A stretch of 64,000 bases of DNA from Methylobacterium isbiliense (lineage in GTDB: Bacteria; Pseudomonadota; Alphaproteobacteria; Rhizobiales; Beijerinckiaceae): NCBI RefSeq assembly GCF_022179325.1, contig NZ_BPQQ01000016.1:186001-250000 (forward strand), given 5' to 3'. Both the position numbers and the translations under genes were made by a program. Under the pieces are notes generated by a model that was not told where the DNA came from, ran no database searches, and saw nothing but the letters and a program-made list of their open reading frames with translations. How positions within the stretch are numbered: the first letter of the stretch is position 1; every line of letters starts with the position of its first letter. Of the stretch, positions 1 to 8,383 are shown piece by piece.

Positions 1-907
1 CTTCTCGCCCGACGTGACGGGCACCCACTACTTCACCCGCATCAACCCGGTGGCGGGCCTCACCTACCGGTTCTATCCCTGGCTCAGCCTCTACGGCGGC
101 TACTCGGAGTCGAACCGGGCGCCCACCCCGCTCGAACTCGCCTGCGCCAATCCCGACCGGCCCTGCCTGCTGCCGAACTCCCTCGTCGCCGACCCGCCGC
201 TCAAGCAGGTCGAGGCGCGCACCTACGAGGCGGGCTTCCGCGGCACGGTGGCGGACGTCTACGAGGGCGGGCTCGTCAACTACAAGCTCGGCTTCTTCCG
301 CACCGACCTCTCCAACGACATCCTGCAGGTCGCGGTGCCGGGCAATGCCGCCCGCGGCTACTTCGTGAACGTGCCGGCCACCCAGCGCCAGGGCATCGAG
401 GTGTCGGCCGAGTACGTGGGCGAGCGGCTGCGCCTCTATGCCAACTACGCGCTCGTCGACGCCACCTTCCAGTTCCGCGGCGACCTCTCCTCGCCCAACA
501 ACCCGCTGGCGGATGACGGCCTCATCACGGTGCGGCCGGGCAACAAGCTGCCGCTGATCCCCGAGCACCAGATCAAGGCCGGGTTCGACTACGCGATCAC
601 GCCGCAGTGGCGCTTCGGCTTCAACGTCGCGGCCTTCTCGTCCTCGTACTTCCGCGGCGACGAGTCGAACCTCAACCGCAAGCTGCCCGCCTACGCGCTC
701 GCCAACCTCAACACGAGTTTCCAGATCACGAAGAACGTCGAGATATTCGGGCTGGTGACGAACCTGTTCAACACCCGCGTGCCGAGTTTCGGCACCTTTC
801 TGGGGACGTCGGCGAACTTCGCCAACCGCTACACCTTGGCCGATCCGCGCACCACCACGCTAATCCAGCCGCTCTCGGTCTACGGGGGCATGCGGGTGAC
901 GTGGTGA
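1..907 (+). CDS. TonB-dependent receptor, C-terminal part (5' end outside window)
   Basis: This is the carboxy-terminal part, about 300 residues, of an outer-membrane TonB-dependent receptor; the plug domain and signal peptide lie upstream of the window. The reading frame is open from base 2. The sequence shows alternating aromatic/polar beta-strands, a stretch on the other ligand-gated barrel pattern (GGYSESNRAPTPLELACA, typical of a late extracellular loop and strand), ANYALVDATF, and a final strand ending VYGGMRVTW with a terminal aromatic residue, the usual barrel-assembly signal. Such receptors import siderophores, metal chelates or vitamins using TonB energy. The substrate cannot be told from this part. 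A histidine kinase/response regulator pair follows on the same strand after about 94 bases and may control it. Confidence 0.88.
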   Translation, partial: FSPDVTGTHYFTRINPVAGLTYRFYPWLSLYGGYSESNRAPTPLELACANPDRPCLLPNSLVADPPLKQVEARTYEAGFRGTVADVYEGGLVNYKLGFFRTDLSNDILQVAVPGNAARGYFVNVPATQRQGIEVSAEYVGERLRLYANYALVDATFQFRGDLSSPNNPLADDGLITVRPGNKLPLIPEHQIKAGFDYAITPQWRFGFNVAAFSSSYFRGDESNLNRKLPAYALANLNTSFQITKNVEIFGLVTNLFNTRVPSFGTFLGTSANFANRYTLADPRTTTLIQPLSVYGGMRVTW

Positions 908-1001
908 CGGGATGCGGGCCGGATTTGACAAGCCCCGCCCGCCTCCCCTTCTGGTGAGGGGCCGGACCGCCGCGCGGCCCGGCCAGCCGCGTGAGCGCCC
1001 C

Positions 1002-2441
1002 ATGATCGTCGAGGCCGGATTGCACGACAGCCCTCCCGCACCGCGGACGGGCGGGTGGTCTGCCCTGTGGTCCGGCCGCCCCATGCGGGCGCGCCTGATG
1101 GTGGTGGCGGTGATCATCAATGCGGTGGCGGCCCTGGTCTCGGGTGCCGTGATCATCCTCAAGGCCCGCACGGCGACCCAGGTCGAGACGGCCGCCTCCC
1201 TGGCGGTCGCCGAGCCGCTGGTCGCCGAGACCCTGCAGGTGCTGCAGGACGCGCCCGTCTCCGGCCTGTTTCCGATCCTCGACCTTCGCTTCCGCACCGT
1301 GCGGCACGTGCGCGTGTCGCTCCTCGATGCCGCTGGCGCGCCGGTCGTCACGGGCGACGAGGCCCGGCGCCGCTCCGGCGAGGTCAAGCCGAGGGCACCG
1401 GCGTGGTTCGCCCGGATGATCGCCCCGCCGGTGCAGCGCCACGAGGTGCCCCTGGTGCTGCGCGGCACGCGCATAGGCACCGCGCTGGTCACCACCGAGC
1501 CGGGGGACGAGATCGATGAGATCTGGGGCTACGCGCTCGCCCTCGGCCTCACCGGCGCGGCGCTGAGCCTCGCCATGCTGGCGACGCTCTACCTCGCCTT
1601 CGGGCGGCTGCTCAGCCCGCTCGCCCGCCTCGCGGACGGCCTGACGCGGCTGGAGCAGCAGGATTACAGCCCGCGCCTGGACCGGCCCGACACCCGCGAA
1701 CTCGCGGTGATCGCCGCGCGGTTCAACCGGCTGGCGGAGGCGCTGGAGGCGGCCCGCGCGGCCAACCGCGACCTCAACCGCCGGCTTCTGACCGCCCAGG
1801 ACGACGAGCGCCGCCGGACCGCGCTCGAACTGCACGACGAGTTCGGCCCCTGCCTGTTCGCGCTCGAAGCCAATTCCTCCTCGATCGCCCGGATCGGCGC
1901 GACCCTCGACGAGCCCGCCCGCGGGCGGCTGCGGCAGCGCACCGACGACATCGCGGCGATCGTCAGGCGCGTGCAGGTGATCAACCGGGGGCTGCTCAGC
2001 CGGCTGCGGCCGGCCGGCCTCGGCCAGGCGCCCCTGGCGCAATGCCTCGACCTGCTGCTGCGCGACCTCGCGCGGCACAATCCGGGCGTGACGATCGAGG
2101 GCCGCTTCGCGCCGCTGCGCCGGGGCTACGGCGACCTCGTCGACCTCACCGTCTATCGCTGCGTGCAGGAGGGCGTCACCAACGCGCTGCGGCATGCGCG
2201 GGCGGCGGCGATCCGGGTCGAGGTCGCGGAAGCGGCGGACGGCACCCGGCTCGACCTCTCGGTCTCCGACGACGGAATCGGGCTCGCGCCCGAGCCGGCC
2301 CTCGGCCACGGGCTGCCGGGCATGCGCGAGCGCGTCGCCGCGCTGGGCGGGCGCCTCGCCATCGCGGGTGCGGCGGCCGGCACGGTCCTGTCGGTGGCGA
2401 TCCCGATCGAGCCGCCGGGCGCGGGCGAGGCGGCGGCGTGA
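1002..2441 (+). CDS. Membrane sensor histidine kinase, NarL/UhpB (HisKA_3) type
   Basis: Inner-membrane sensor kinase of 479 residues. A first transmembrane helix lies at about residues 32-53, a periplasmic segment follows, and a second helix at about 176-200 leads into a HAMP linker. The dimerization domain carries the HisKA_3 box ELHDEFGPCLFALEA with phospho-accepting His278 after DDERRR. The ATPase domain has the N box VTNALRHA, the G1 box SDDGIGL and the G2 box GHGLPGMRERV. The chosen ATG at 1002 is preceded only by a weak ribosome site; an in-frame ATG at 912 adds 30 low-complexity residues, and an ATG at 1083 just before the first helix is also possible. It overlaps the following regulator by four bases, so the two form a two-component pair. 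Signal unknown; the receptor upstream suggests a nutrient or metal. Confidence 0.88.
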   Translation: MIVEAGLHDSPPAPRTGGWSALWSGRPMRARLMVVAVIINAVAALVSGAVIILKARTATQVETAASLAVAEPLVAETLQVLQDAPVSGLFPILDLRFRTVRHVRVSLLDAAGAPVVTGDEARRRSGEVKPRAPAWFARMIAPPVQRHEVPLVLRGTRIGTALVTTEPGDEIDEIWGYALALGLTGAALSLAMLATLYLAFGRLLSPLARLADGLTRLEQQDYSPRLDRPDTRELAVIAARFNRLAEALEAARAANRDLNRRLLTAQDDERRRTALELHDEFGPCLFALEANSSSIARIGATLDEPARGRLRQRTDDIAAIVRRVQVINRGLLSRLRPAGLGQAPLAQCLDLLLRDLARHNPGVTIEGRFAPLRRGYGDLVDLTVYRCVQEGVTNALRHARAAAIRVEVAEAADGTRLDLSVSDDGIGLAPEPALGHGLPGMRERVAALGGRLAIAGAAAGTVLSVAIPIEPPGAGEAAA

Positions 2442-3070
2442 GCGCGATCCTGCTCGTCGACGACCACCCGATCGTCCTGCAGGGGTGCCGCACCCTTCTG
2501 GAGGCGACCGGCGCCAGCGTGCTGACCGCCGCGACGCTTCCGGCGGGCTACCGGACCGCCCTGCGGCACAAGCCGGCCGTGGCGGTGATCGATCTCGCCT
2601 TCCCGGGGCGCGATCTCGCGGGCCTCACGCTGCTGCGCCGCCTTCAGGCGCGCTTGCCGCGCACGCGCTGCCTCGTGTTCAGCATGCACGCGGATCCCGG
2701 CCTCGTCGCACGCGCCCTTGAGGCCGGTGCGCTCGGCTACGTGCTCAAGGATGCGCCCGCCTCGGACCTGATCCAGGCGGTGGAGCGGGTGCGGGCCGGG
2801 CGACCCTATCTCGACGGCACGCTGGCGGCCGAGGTGGCGCTCCTGAGGAGCGACCCGCGCCGCCAGATGCTGGGCCGGATGAGCCCGCGCGAGCGGCGCA
2901 TCCTCGTGCTGCTCGCCGAGGGCCGCAGCTACACGGCGATCGCGGGCGACCTGTCGGTGAGCTACAAGACCGTGACCAACGCCTGCGCGGCCCTGCGCCA
3001 GCGCCTGGGGCTCGGCACGCTGACCGAACTCACGCATTTCGCGGTCCAGCACGCACGCGATCTCGCCTGA
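2438..3070 (+). CDS. Response regulator, NarL/LuxR family
   Basis: Cytoplasmic two-domain transcription regulator of 210 residues and partner of the preceding kinase. The GTG start at 2438 sits inside the kinase stop (GTGA overlap), which implies translational coupling. The receiver domain begins SAILLVDDHPIVLQ with the acidic pair Asp8/Asp9; the phosphorylated aspartate is Asp52 in AVIDLAFPG, and the conserved Lys is in YVLKDAP. The C-terminal GerE-type helix-turn-helix is MSPRERRILVLLAEGRSYTA followed by a recognition helix in SVSYKTVTNACAALRQRLG. Phosphorylation by the kinase would promote DNA binding. Targets are unknown; the upstream receptor gene is the obvious candidate. Confidence 0.9.
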   Translation: MSAILLVDDHPIVLQGCRTLLEATGASVLTAATLPAGYRTALRHKPAVAVIDLAFPGRDLAGLTLLRRLQARLPRTRCLVFSMHADPGLVARALEAGALGYVLKDAPASDLIQAVERVRAGRPYLDGTLAAEVALLRSDPRRQMLGRMSPRERRILVLLAEGRSYTAIAGDLSVSYKTVTNACAALRQRLGLGTLTELTHFAVQHARDLA

Positions 3071-3150
3071 ACCGCGGACAGGATCTTCCGTTGCGTCAAG
3101 ACGGCTTCTGCGCCGTGACCGGTCCGTCAGGTGCATCCGTCTGTCGACCG

Positions 3151-3300
3151 GAAGGAGGTGAATCGCTTGAAACGTCCGAGGCTGGTCCTGGAGATCAAGT
3201 TCTTGGGGTGGCACCTGGTCTTGATCGTCAGGTGTGGCTCCCGGCACCGGGGTTCACACCCCGGTTCCCACGGATGAGAAGAGCGGCTCACCTCCGCTGG
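3151..3300 (+). promoter_or_regulatory. Foldable RNA region with sequestered Shine-Dalgarno (candidate novel RNA element)
   Basis: The 270-base gap between the response regulator stop and the convergent sugar dehydrogenase contains a compact set of complementary segments. A strong ribosome site, GGAGGTGA at 3154-3161, is perfectly complementary to TCACCTCC at 3288-3295, forming a closing stem. Inside it are GATCAAG 3193-3199 with CTTGATC 3220-3226, and ACCGGGGT 3246-3253 with ACCCCGGT 3258-3265 around a 4-base loop. A competing stem, GGTGTG 3231-3236 with CACACC 3255-3260, is incompatible with the last hairpin, as in switching RNAs. The region encloses the short ORF at 3167-3277. Pairing is seen directly in the sequence; function is inference. 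I do not recognise it as a known Rfam family. Confidence 0.45.
3167..3277 (+). CDS. Short ORF (36 aa) with strong ribosome site inside the foldable region
   Basis: A 36-codon frame starts with TTG at 3167, eight bases after an almost ideal Shine-Dalgarno (AAGGAGGTGA at 3152-3161), and ends with TGA at 3275-3277. The peptide begins MKRPRLVLEIKFLGWHLVLI: a basic N-terminus, then a short amphipathic or membrane-seeking stretch, then a Gly/His/Ser/Arg-rich tail. I do not recognise it. The spacing and quality of the ribosome site are far better than for most genes here, which is the main evidence for translation. It could be a small membrane peptide or a leader peptide whose translation is controlled by the surrounding fold. 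No downstream gene on this strand exists to be attenuated, because the next gene is convergent. Confidence 0.5.
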   Translation: MKRPRLVLEIKFLGWHLVLIVRCGSRHRGSHPGSHG

Positions 3301-3342
3301 GGAAGCCAGCACGAAGGCGGCGCCGTTCAAAGCACAGCGCGC

Positions 3343-4548
3343 TCACCGGCCCGGCGTGAGGCGCAGGATGCGGGCGTCGCTGCGGGAATCGGTGGCGACG
3401 TAGACGGCGCCGTCCGGCCCCACCTTGACGTCGCGGATGCGGGCATCGAGGGGCACGCGCTCTTCGCTCACCACCTTGTCGCCGTCGAGCTTGAGCACGA
3501 CGAGGCCCTTCGACACGAGGCCGCCCACCAGCATCGCGTCGCGCCAGGTGTCGAACAGGGCGCCGTCGTAGCGCGCCATCCCGGAGGGGCCGATGACCGG
3601 ATCCCAGTAGTAGACCGGCTGCTCGGTGCCCGCGCGCTGGGTGAGACCCCGGCCGACCTTCGCGCCGCTGTACTCGATGCCGTAGGTCACCTCCGGCCAG
3701 CCGTAGTTCCGGCCGGGCTCCGGGCGGTTCAGTTCGTCGCCCCCGCGCGGCCCGTGCTCCACCGTCCAGAGGCGTCCCTGCGCATCGAGGGCCGCCGACT
3801 GGATGTTGCGGTGCCCGTAGGACCAGATCTGGGGAATGGCCTTCTCCTTGCCGACGAACGGGTTGTCGCTCGGCGCCTGCCCGTCGGCCTTGATGCGGAA
3901 GACCTTGCCGAGCCCGCTCGACAGGTCCTGCGCCTGCCCGCGGGTCTGCATGTCGGAGCGCTCGCCCACCGTCACGTAGAGGGTGCCGTCGCCGGAGAAG
4001 ACCAGGCGCGAGCCGTAATGCTTGTCGCCGTCGTAGGTCGGCGTCTGGCGGAAGATCACCGCGAGATCGTCGAGCCGCGCCCGGCCGCCCTCCTCCACCA
4101 GCCTGGCCCGCGCGACGCTGGTGCCGTTGCCGCCCTGGCGCGGCTCGCTGAAGCTGACGTAGACCGTCCGGTCGGACGCGAAGCCCGGGCTCAGCGCCAC
4201 ACCGAGGAGTCCGCCTTGACCGCGCGCGTCGACCTTCGGCACGCCCGTCACCTCCACGCCGGCCCCGCCATCCGGCGCGACGAGCCGCATCCGGCCCTCC
4301 TTCTCGGTGACGAGGAGGCGGTCGCCGGGCAGGAACTCGAAGGCCCAGATGCCCTTCAGGCCCTGGACCACCGGTGTGACCGAGACGGGCGTCGTCCGCT
4401 CCGGCTGGGGCGCGCGCGTCTGGCCGGGAAAGGCGGGCTTCTGGTCGGGGGCGTTCGCCGCCTGGGTCTCGGCCGGCGGCCGTGCCCCTTGCGCCAGGGC
4501 GCTCTGGATGAGGGCGGCGGACAGCATCAGCATCGCGGCGAGGCGCAT
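3343..4548 (-). CDS. PQQ-dependent aldose sugar dehydrogenase family protein (GSDH), periplasmic
   Basis: Periplasmic beta-propeller quinoprotein of 401 residues, related to soluble aldose sugar dehydrogenase (YliI) and the glucose/sorbosone dehydrogenase family. Members oxidise aldoses with pyrroloquinoline quinone. The chosen ATG at 4548 gives a clean signal peptide, MRLAAMLMLSAALIQSALA, with GGAG ribosome site just upstream; the frame extends further but the extension is Arg/Gly-rich. Propeller-family motifs visible are VSPVTPVV near the mature N-terminus, LLGVALSPGF, GSRLVFSGDGTLYVTVGER, SYGHRNIQ and TVEHGPRGGDE. The C-terminus ends RILRLTPGR as usual. It is transcribed alone, divergently from the hydrolase gene. 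Whether PQQ is bound and which sugar is used cannot be shown here. Confidence 0.85.
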   Translation of the reverse strand: MRLAAMLMLSAALIQSALAQGARPPAETQAANAPDQKPAFPGQTRAPQPERTTPVSVTPVVQGLKGIWAFEFLPGDRLLVTEKEGRMRLVAPDGGAGVEVTGVPKVDARGQGGLLGVALSPGFASDRTVYVSFSEPRQGGNGTSVARARLVEEGGRARLDDLAVIFRQTPTYDGDKHYGSRLVFSGDGTLYVTVGERSDMQTRGQAQDLSSGLGKVFRIKADGQAPSDNPFVGKEKAIPQIWSYGHRNIQSAALDAQGRLWTVEHGPRGGDELNRPEPGRNYGWPEVTYGIEYSGAKVGRGLTQRAGTEQPVYYWDPVIGPSGMARYDGALFDTWRDAMLVGGLVSKGLVVLKLDGDKVVSEERVPLDARIRDVKVGPDGAVYVATDSRSDARILRLTPGR

Positions 4549-4643
4549 GGCGGGTCTCCGGAGGGCAGCGCCCTCGACATAGATTGGGCTCCGGCCGCGG
4601 CAACGGCGCGGGATCCCCGGCCCCCTGCGGTCCGTTGTCCGCC

Positions 4644-5339
4644 GTGACCCTCGACCTCTCCGCCCTGCCGCCCCGCCGCGGGCGCCTCGCCGCCCGTCCG
4701 CCGGCATTCCTGCCGGAGCCCTCCGTCGCGTCCGGGGCGCACCCCCTCGGCCTCGAACCGGGGCGCGACGGCCTCCTCGTCGTGCCTGCTGGACCCGGTC
4801 CCCACCCGCTCGTCGTGATGCTGCACGGCGCGGGCGGCTTCGCGGACGGCGCCGTGCGACTCATCGCGGACGCGGCCGAGCGGCACGGCGCGGCGATCCT
4901 CGCGCCCGAATCCCGCGACCCGCGCAGCTGGGACCTCGTGCGCGGCGGCCGCTGCGGCCCCGACGTGGCCTTCCTCGACCGGGCGCTCGTCGCGACCTTC
5001 GCGCGGCTGCCGTTACGGGCCGACCGGATCGCGCTCGCGGGCTTCTCGGACGGCGGCTCCTACGCCCTCTCGCTCGGCCTCGCCAACGGCGACCTGTTCT
5101 CGGCGGTCCTGGGCTTCTCGCCAGGCTTCGTCGCGCCGCCGGACTACGTCGGCAGCCCGATGGTGATGGTCACGCATGGCAGCGAGGACGCGGTGCTGCC
5201 CGTGGCGGCCTGCGGACGGCGCGTGGCGGCGAGCCTCGACCATGCGGGTTACCGCATCGCCTACCGCGAGTTCGCGGGCGGCCACGTGGTGCCGCCGGAC
5301 CTCGCCGAGGCGGCGATCGCGGCCTTCCTGGCCGGGTGA
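4644..5339 (+). CDS. Alpha/beta-fold serine hydrolase (esterase/phospholipase-like)
   Basis: Probable cytoplasmic carboxylesterase-type hydrolase of about 231 residues. The fold core is seen as LVVMLHGAGG (oxyanion-hole region), the nucleophile elbow GFSDGGSYA, the acid loop THGSEDAVLPV and the catalytic His in AGGHVVPPDL, in the correct order for a Ser-Asp-His triad. The substrate is unknown; similar small bacterial proteins hydrolyse carboxylic esters. The start is uncertain: GTG at 4644 gives the family-like beginning VTLDLSALPP, while an ATG at 4584 would add 20 residues and nearly abut the divergent sugar dehydrogenase promoter. A long hairpin follows the stop codon. Confidence 0.75.
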   Translation: MTLDLSALPPRRGRLAARPPAFLPEPSVASGAHPLGLEPGRDGLLVVPAGPGPHPLVVMLHGAGGFADGAVRLIADAAERHGAAILAPESRDPRSWDLVRGGRCGPDVAFLDRALVATFARLPLRADRIALAGFSDGGSYALSLGLANGDLFSAVLGFSPGFVAPPDYVGSPMVMVTHGSEDAVLPVAACGRRVAASLDHAGYRIAYREFAGGHVVPPDLAEAAIAAFLAG

Positions 5340-5344
5340 ACGAC

Positions 5345-5381
5345 CGATTGTTGCGTCCCGGCCTCCGGACGCAACAGATCG
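5345..5381 (+). terminator. Hairpin after hydrolase gene, terminator-like
   Basis: TGTTGCGTCC at 5349-5358 pairs perfectly with GGACGCAACA at 5367-5376 around an 8-base loop, and the stem extends with CCGAT/ATCGG flanks past a one-base bulge. It begins five bases after the hydrolase stop codon. No T-run follows, so it may stabilise the 3' end rather than act as a classical intrinsic terminator. Confidence 0.5.
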
Positions 5382-5478
5382 GCGCCCGATCGGCCCGCGC
5401 GACGCAAAACGCCGGACACCCGCCGCTCCTATACCCTCGGCCCACGACAAGCCCCGCACGGGGGCGGGGGAGGCGAGG

Positions 5479-5727
5479 ATGGGTCCGGCGCGCGCGATGC
5501 TGATGGGGGCGATGCTGGCGGCCGCCGCGGTGGCGGCGGTGGCGGCGGACGGGCGTCTCGCGCCCGCCTCCGCTCCGTCCGTGCAGGCGCCCTCGCCCGC
5601 CGATCCCTGCACGCGCGCCGCGTGGCCCTACCGGCCGCAGGTTTGCGCCGCGGGCCTGGAGCGCCGGCCGGTCCGGGTGATCGGCGCCGCCCCCCTCCGC
5701 ACGACCGCCCACTTGGCCGAGCGCTGA
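5479..5727 (+). CDS. Small secreted hypothetical protein
   Basis: An 82-residue protein with ATG at 5479 preceded by GGCGAGG. Residues 1 to about 26 form a signal peptide (MGPARAMLMGAMLAAAAVAA, then VAADG). The mature part is short and carries two cysteines in DPCTRAAWPYRPQVCAAG, which could form a disulfide in the periplasm, followed by RPVRVIGAAP. I recall similar small exported proteins with a WPY..Q.C segment as common in Methylobacterium-type genomes, but no function is known to me. It is followed nine bases later by another small gene and then by a sensor kinase on the same strand, so the three may be cotranscribed. Confidence 0.6.
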   Translation: MGPARAMLMGAMLAAAAVAAVAADGRLAPASAPSVQAPSPADPCTRAAWPYRPQVCAAGLERRPVRVIGAAPLRTTAHLAER

Positions 5728-5736
5728 GCCCCGCCC

Positions 5737-5985
5737 ATGCCCCACTTCAGCGCCGAGATCCTCGATGACGACCCGGAGGGGGCACTGCTGCTGCGCGACG
5801 TGCTCGGACCCGCACGCGGCCGCGCCGGCAAGCCTTCCGGGCTCAAGCCCACCGCACCGATCGAGACGCCGCCCGCCCCCGTGCGGGGCGGACGCGGCGC
5901 CGGTCCCGCCCGCCCGGCCCGGTCCCTCGCGGCCCGGGCGCTGGCGGCGCCGGGCAGCGTCACCGCTTCTTGCCCCCGCTCCTGA
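5737..5985 (+). CDS. Hypothetical protein, Pro/Arg/Ala-rich
   Basis: An 82-codon frame with ATG at 5737, nine bases after the preceding gene. It starts MPHFSAEILDDDPEGALLLR, a plausible folded acidic segment, and then becomes rich in Pro, Arg, Gly and Ala (likely disordered). Codon third positions are strongly G/C like true genes here. I do not recognise it and there is no convincing ribosome site. It sits between a small secreted protein and a sensor kinase and may be part of their transcript. It could also be a chance open frame. Confidence 0.4.
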   Translation: MPHFSAEILDDDPEGALLLRDVLGPARGRAGKPSGLKPTAPIETPPAPVRGGRGAGPARPARSLAARALAAPGSVTASCPRS

Positions 5986-6037
5986 TCGGGCTCTACTCTG
6001 GCGCGAGGATCCGCTCGGGTCCGCGGTCGGGGCGAGG

Positions 6038-8383
6038 ATGCGGGTCGGCCAAAAGATCGTTCTGGTCGGTGGTCTGCCCATCGCGATCGCCGCCCTCATC
6101 GCGCTCGCCGGCTGGCTTCTCCTCGCGGAAGCCGAGCGTGCCCGCGGCGGCGCCGTCATGGCCGGCACGATCTACCGCACGCTCACCACCGCCACGACCG
6201 TGCGCGACGAATTCCTCGCCGCGCGGGCGGACGAGCGCACCGACCATGCCGAGCGCTTCGCCCGCCTCACCGCCGAGGCGAGCCGCCAGCTCGACGACCT
6301 GCACCGCCTCGCCCGCACCCCCGACCAGGACGCCCGCATCGAGTCCGCCCGCACGGCGCTGACGGAGTCGATCGACCGGATGCAGGGCCTCGTGCGGATC
6401 ACCCGCGAGAACGACGGCCTCATCGCCGAGATGGCGACCCGGGCCGACACGCTGGTGCGCCTCGCCGATCAGGCCCGCGAGCGCCAGCGGGCGGCGAATC
6501 TCGACCTCGTCGCCTCCCTCACCGACAAGGCGAACCACCTGCGCCAGGTGCGCGACGTCGTCGGCGCGGTGAACGCGCTGCGCACCGTGGTGGCGGCCCA
6601 GGAGATCGAGGTGCTGCGGGACGGGCCGGCGCGCGGCGCCCCCCTGGTCACGCAGGTGCGCAACGCCGCCCGCGACCTCGCCGAGGCCCTCCGGGCCGAC
6701 GGCCGCGCCCGCGAGGCGGAGGAGATCCTGATCCTGGCCGCCGCCTACGAGGGATCGCGTGCGGCCGAGGAGCCGCAGACGCTCGCCGCGACGGGCATCC
6801 CGGCCCCGGCGATCTCGCCCGCCGGCGTGCTCGCCGAATGGTGTGAGCGGGTGCTCAAGATCGACGGCTCCGCCCAGCGCTCGCTCCACGACGAGGTGTC
6901 CCAGCTCCTCGCCTACGCGGTGCGGGCCAACGAGACCGAGCAGGCGGCCCAGAACATCGCGCTCGCCACCCTCAAGCTCGGGCAGCGCACCGCCGAGGCC
7001 CTGCGGCGGCGCGATCCCGGCACGGCGATGGCGGCCCTGGACGAGGGCGCCACGCTGTCGGAGACCGCGGCGGCGCTGCCGATCTCGCCACTCATCCAGG
7101 GCGAGATGCTCGACGCGATCGACGGCTGGCGGGCGCGGCTCGGCACCACCGTCGAGGGCCTGCGGCGCCAGAATGCCGGCATCGCCGAGATGGACCGGCT
7201 CGCCGCCGCGATCGGCGAGAGCGCCCGCAGCCTCAACCAGATCTTCATCGACGATGCGGACCGGTTCGGCCGCTCGATCCGGCACCTGCTGCTGGTGGGC
7301 GCCACGGCGGGCCTCGTCTTCGGCTCGGCGGCGGCGCTCGCGGTGGCGCGCTCGATCACCGCGCCCCTGCGCCGCCTCCAGCGCGGGATGCTGGCGCTGG
7401 CCGCCGATCCGTCGCGGCACGATGTCGGCGACACCGATCGCCGGGACGAACTCGGCGACATGGCGCGGGCCACCAACGTGTTCGTGAGCGAGATCGGCCG
7501 GCGCGAGCGGGCGCTGCGCCGCGCCAAGGAGGAGGCGGACCGCACCCTGAGCGAGCTGCGCCAGACCCAGGCCGACCTGATCCAGGCCGAGAAGCTCGCC
7601 TCGCTGGGCCAGCTCGTGGCGGGCGTCGCCCACGAGATCAACACGCCGCTCGGCATCGCCCTCACCACCGCGACGCTGGTGCGCGACGAGGCGCGCGAGT
7701 TCCGGGCCGTCGCCGCGGGCGGCCAGCTCTCGCGCTCGAAGCTCGTCGGCTTCGTCGACCGCGTCCAGGAGGGCGCGCATCTCCTGACGGCCAATCTCGG
7801 CCGCGCCGCGGACCTCGTGCACAGCTTCAAGCAGGTGGCAGTCGACCGCGTCAGCGACGAAGGCCGCCGGATCGCCGTGCGCGCCTGGCTCGGCGAGCTC
7901 CTGCACAGCCTGGGGCCGCTGCTCCGCAAGGGCGGCCACGGCCTCGATCTCGTCTGCCCCGAGGAGTTCGAGATCGAGACCTATCCGGGGGCCCTGGCGC
8001 AGGTCGTCACCAACCTCGTGAAGAACGCCGTGGTGCACGCCTTCCGGGAAGGCCAACCGGGGCGCATCACCGTGACGCTCGTGCGCGAGGGCGGGTTCGT
8101 GCGCCTCGACGTCGCCGACGACGGCCGGGGCATCGCCGGCCCCGACCGCGAGCGGATCTTCGACCCCTTCTTCACCACCGCCCGCCACCGGGGCAGTTCG
8201 GGTCTGGGCATGCACATCGTCTACAATCTCGTCACCGGCCGTCTCCAGGGCCGGATCGCCGTGGAGAGCCGGGAGGGCCAGGGCACGCGGGTGCGCGTGG
8301 AATTCCCGGCCGTGCCCGCGCCGGAGGCTGCGGGTGCCGGCCGCGAGGTCCGGGCCGGCACCACCGAGGGAGCCCGGACATGA
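6038..8383 (+). CDS. Membrane sensor histidine kinase with HAMP domain, coupled to a binding protein
   Basis: Large inner-membrane kinase of 781 residues. The ATG at 6038 follows GGCGAGG and gives an immediate transmembrane helix (about residues 6-29). A long, mostly helical extracytoplasmic region of about 390 residues follows, then a second helix at about 417-440 and a HAMP domain ([13 protein letters not shown], then DELGDMARA). A coiled linker leads to the HisKA box [16 protein letters not shown] with His532. The ATPase boxes are [11 protein letters not shown] (N), VADDGRGI (G1), FDPFFTT (F) and [14 protein letters not shown] (G2). The C-terminus shows no receiver domain. The stop codon overlaps the ATG of a solute-binding protein, so the kinase may read ligand occupancy of that protein. 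No response regulator lies next to it. Confidence 0.87.
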   Translation: MRVGQKIVLVGGLPIAIAALIALAGWLLLAEAERARGGAVMAGTIYRTLTTATTVRDEFLAARADERTDHAERFARLTAEASRQLDDLHRLARTPDQDARIESARTALTESIDRMQGLVRITRENDGLIAEMATRADTLVRLADQARERQRAANLDLVASLTDKANHLRQVRDVVGAVNALRTVVAAQEIEVLRDGPARGAPLVTQVRNAARDLAEALRADGRAREAEEILILAAAYEGSRAAEEPQTLAATGIPAPAISPAGVLAEWCERVLKIDGSAQRSLHDEVSQLLAYAVRANETEQAAQNIALATLKLGQRTAEALRRRDPGTAMAALDEGATLSETAAALPISPLIQGEMLDAIDGWRARLGTTVEGLRRQNAGIAEMDRLAAAIGESARSLNQIFIDDADRFGRSIRHLLLVGATAGLVFGSAAALAVARSITAPLRRLQRGMLALAADPSRHDVGDTDRRDELGDMARATNVFVSEIGRRERALRRAKEEADRTLSELRQTQADLIQAEKLASLGQLVAGVAHEINTPLGIALTTATLVRDEAREFRAVAAGGQLSRSKLVGFVDRVQEGAHLLTANLGRAADLVHSFKQVAVDRVSDEGRRIAVRAWLGELLHSLGPLLRKGGHGLDLVCPEEFEIETYPGALAQVVTNLVKNAVVHAFREGQPGRITVTLVREGGFVRLDVADDGRGIAGPDRERIFDPFFTTARHRGSSGLGMHIVYNLVTGRLQGRIAVESREGQGTRVRVEFPAVPAPEAAGAGREVRAGTTEGART

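Noticed and set aside
768-2309. Long minus-strand frame over the kinase gene
   Set aside because: Antisense shadow; the plus strand encodes all histidine kinase boxes.
3244-3270. tRNA T-arm-like sequence (GGGGTTCACACCCC)
   Set aside because: The T-loop lacks the conserved A at the right place, and no acceptor stem, anticodon arm or other tRNA part is found around it.
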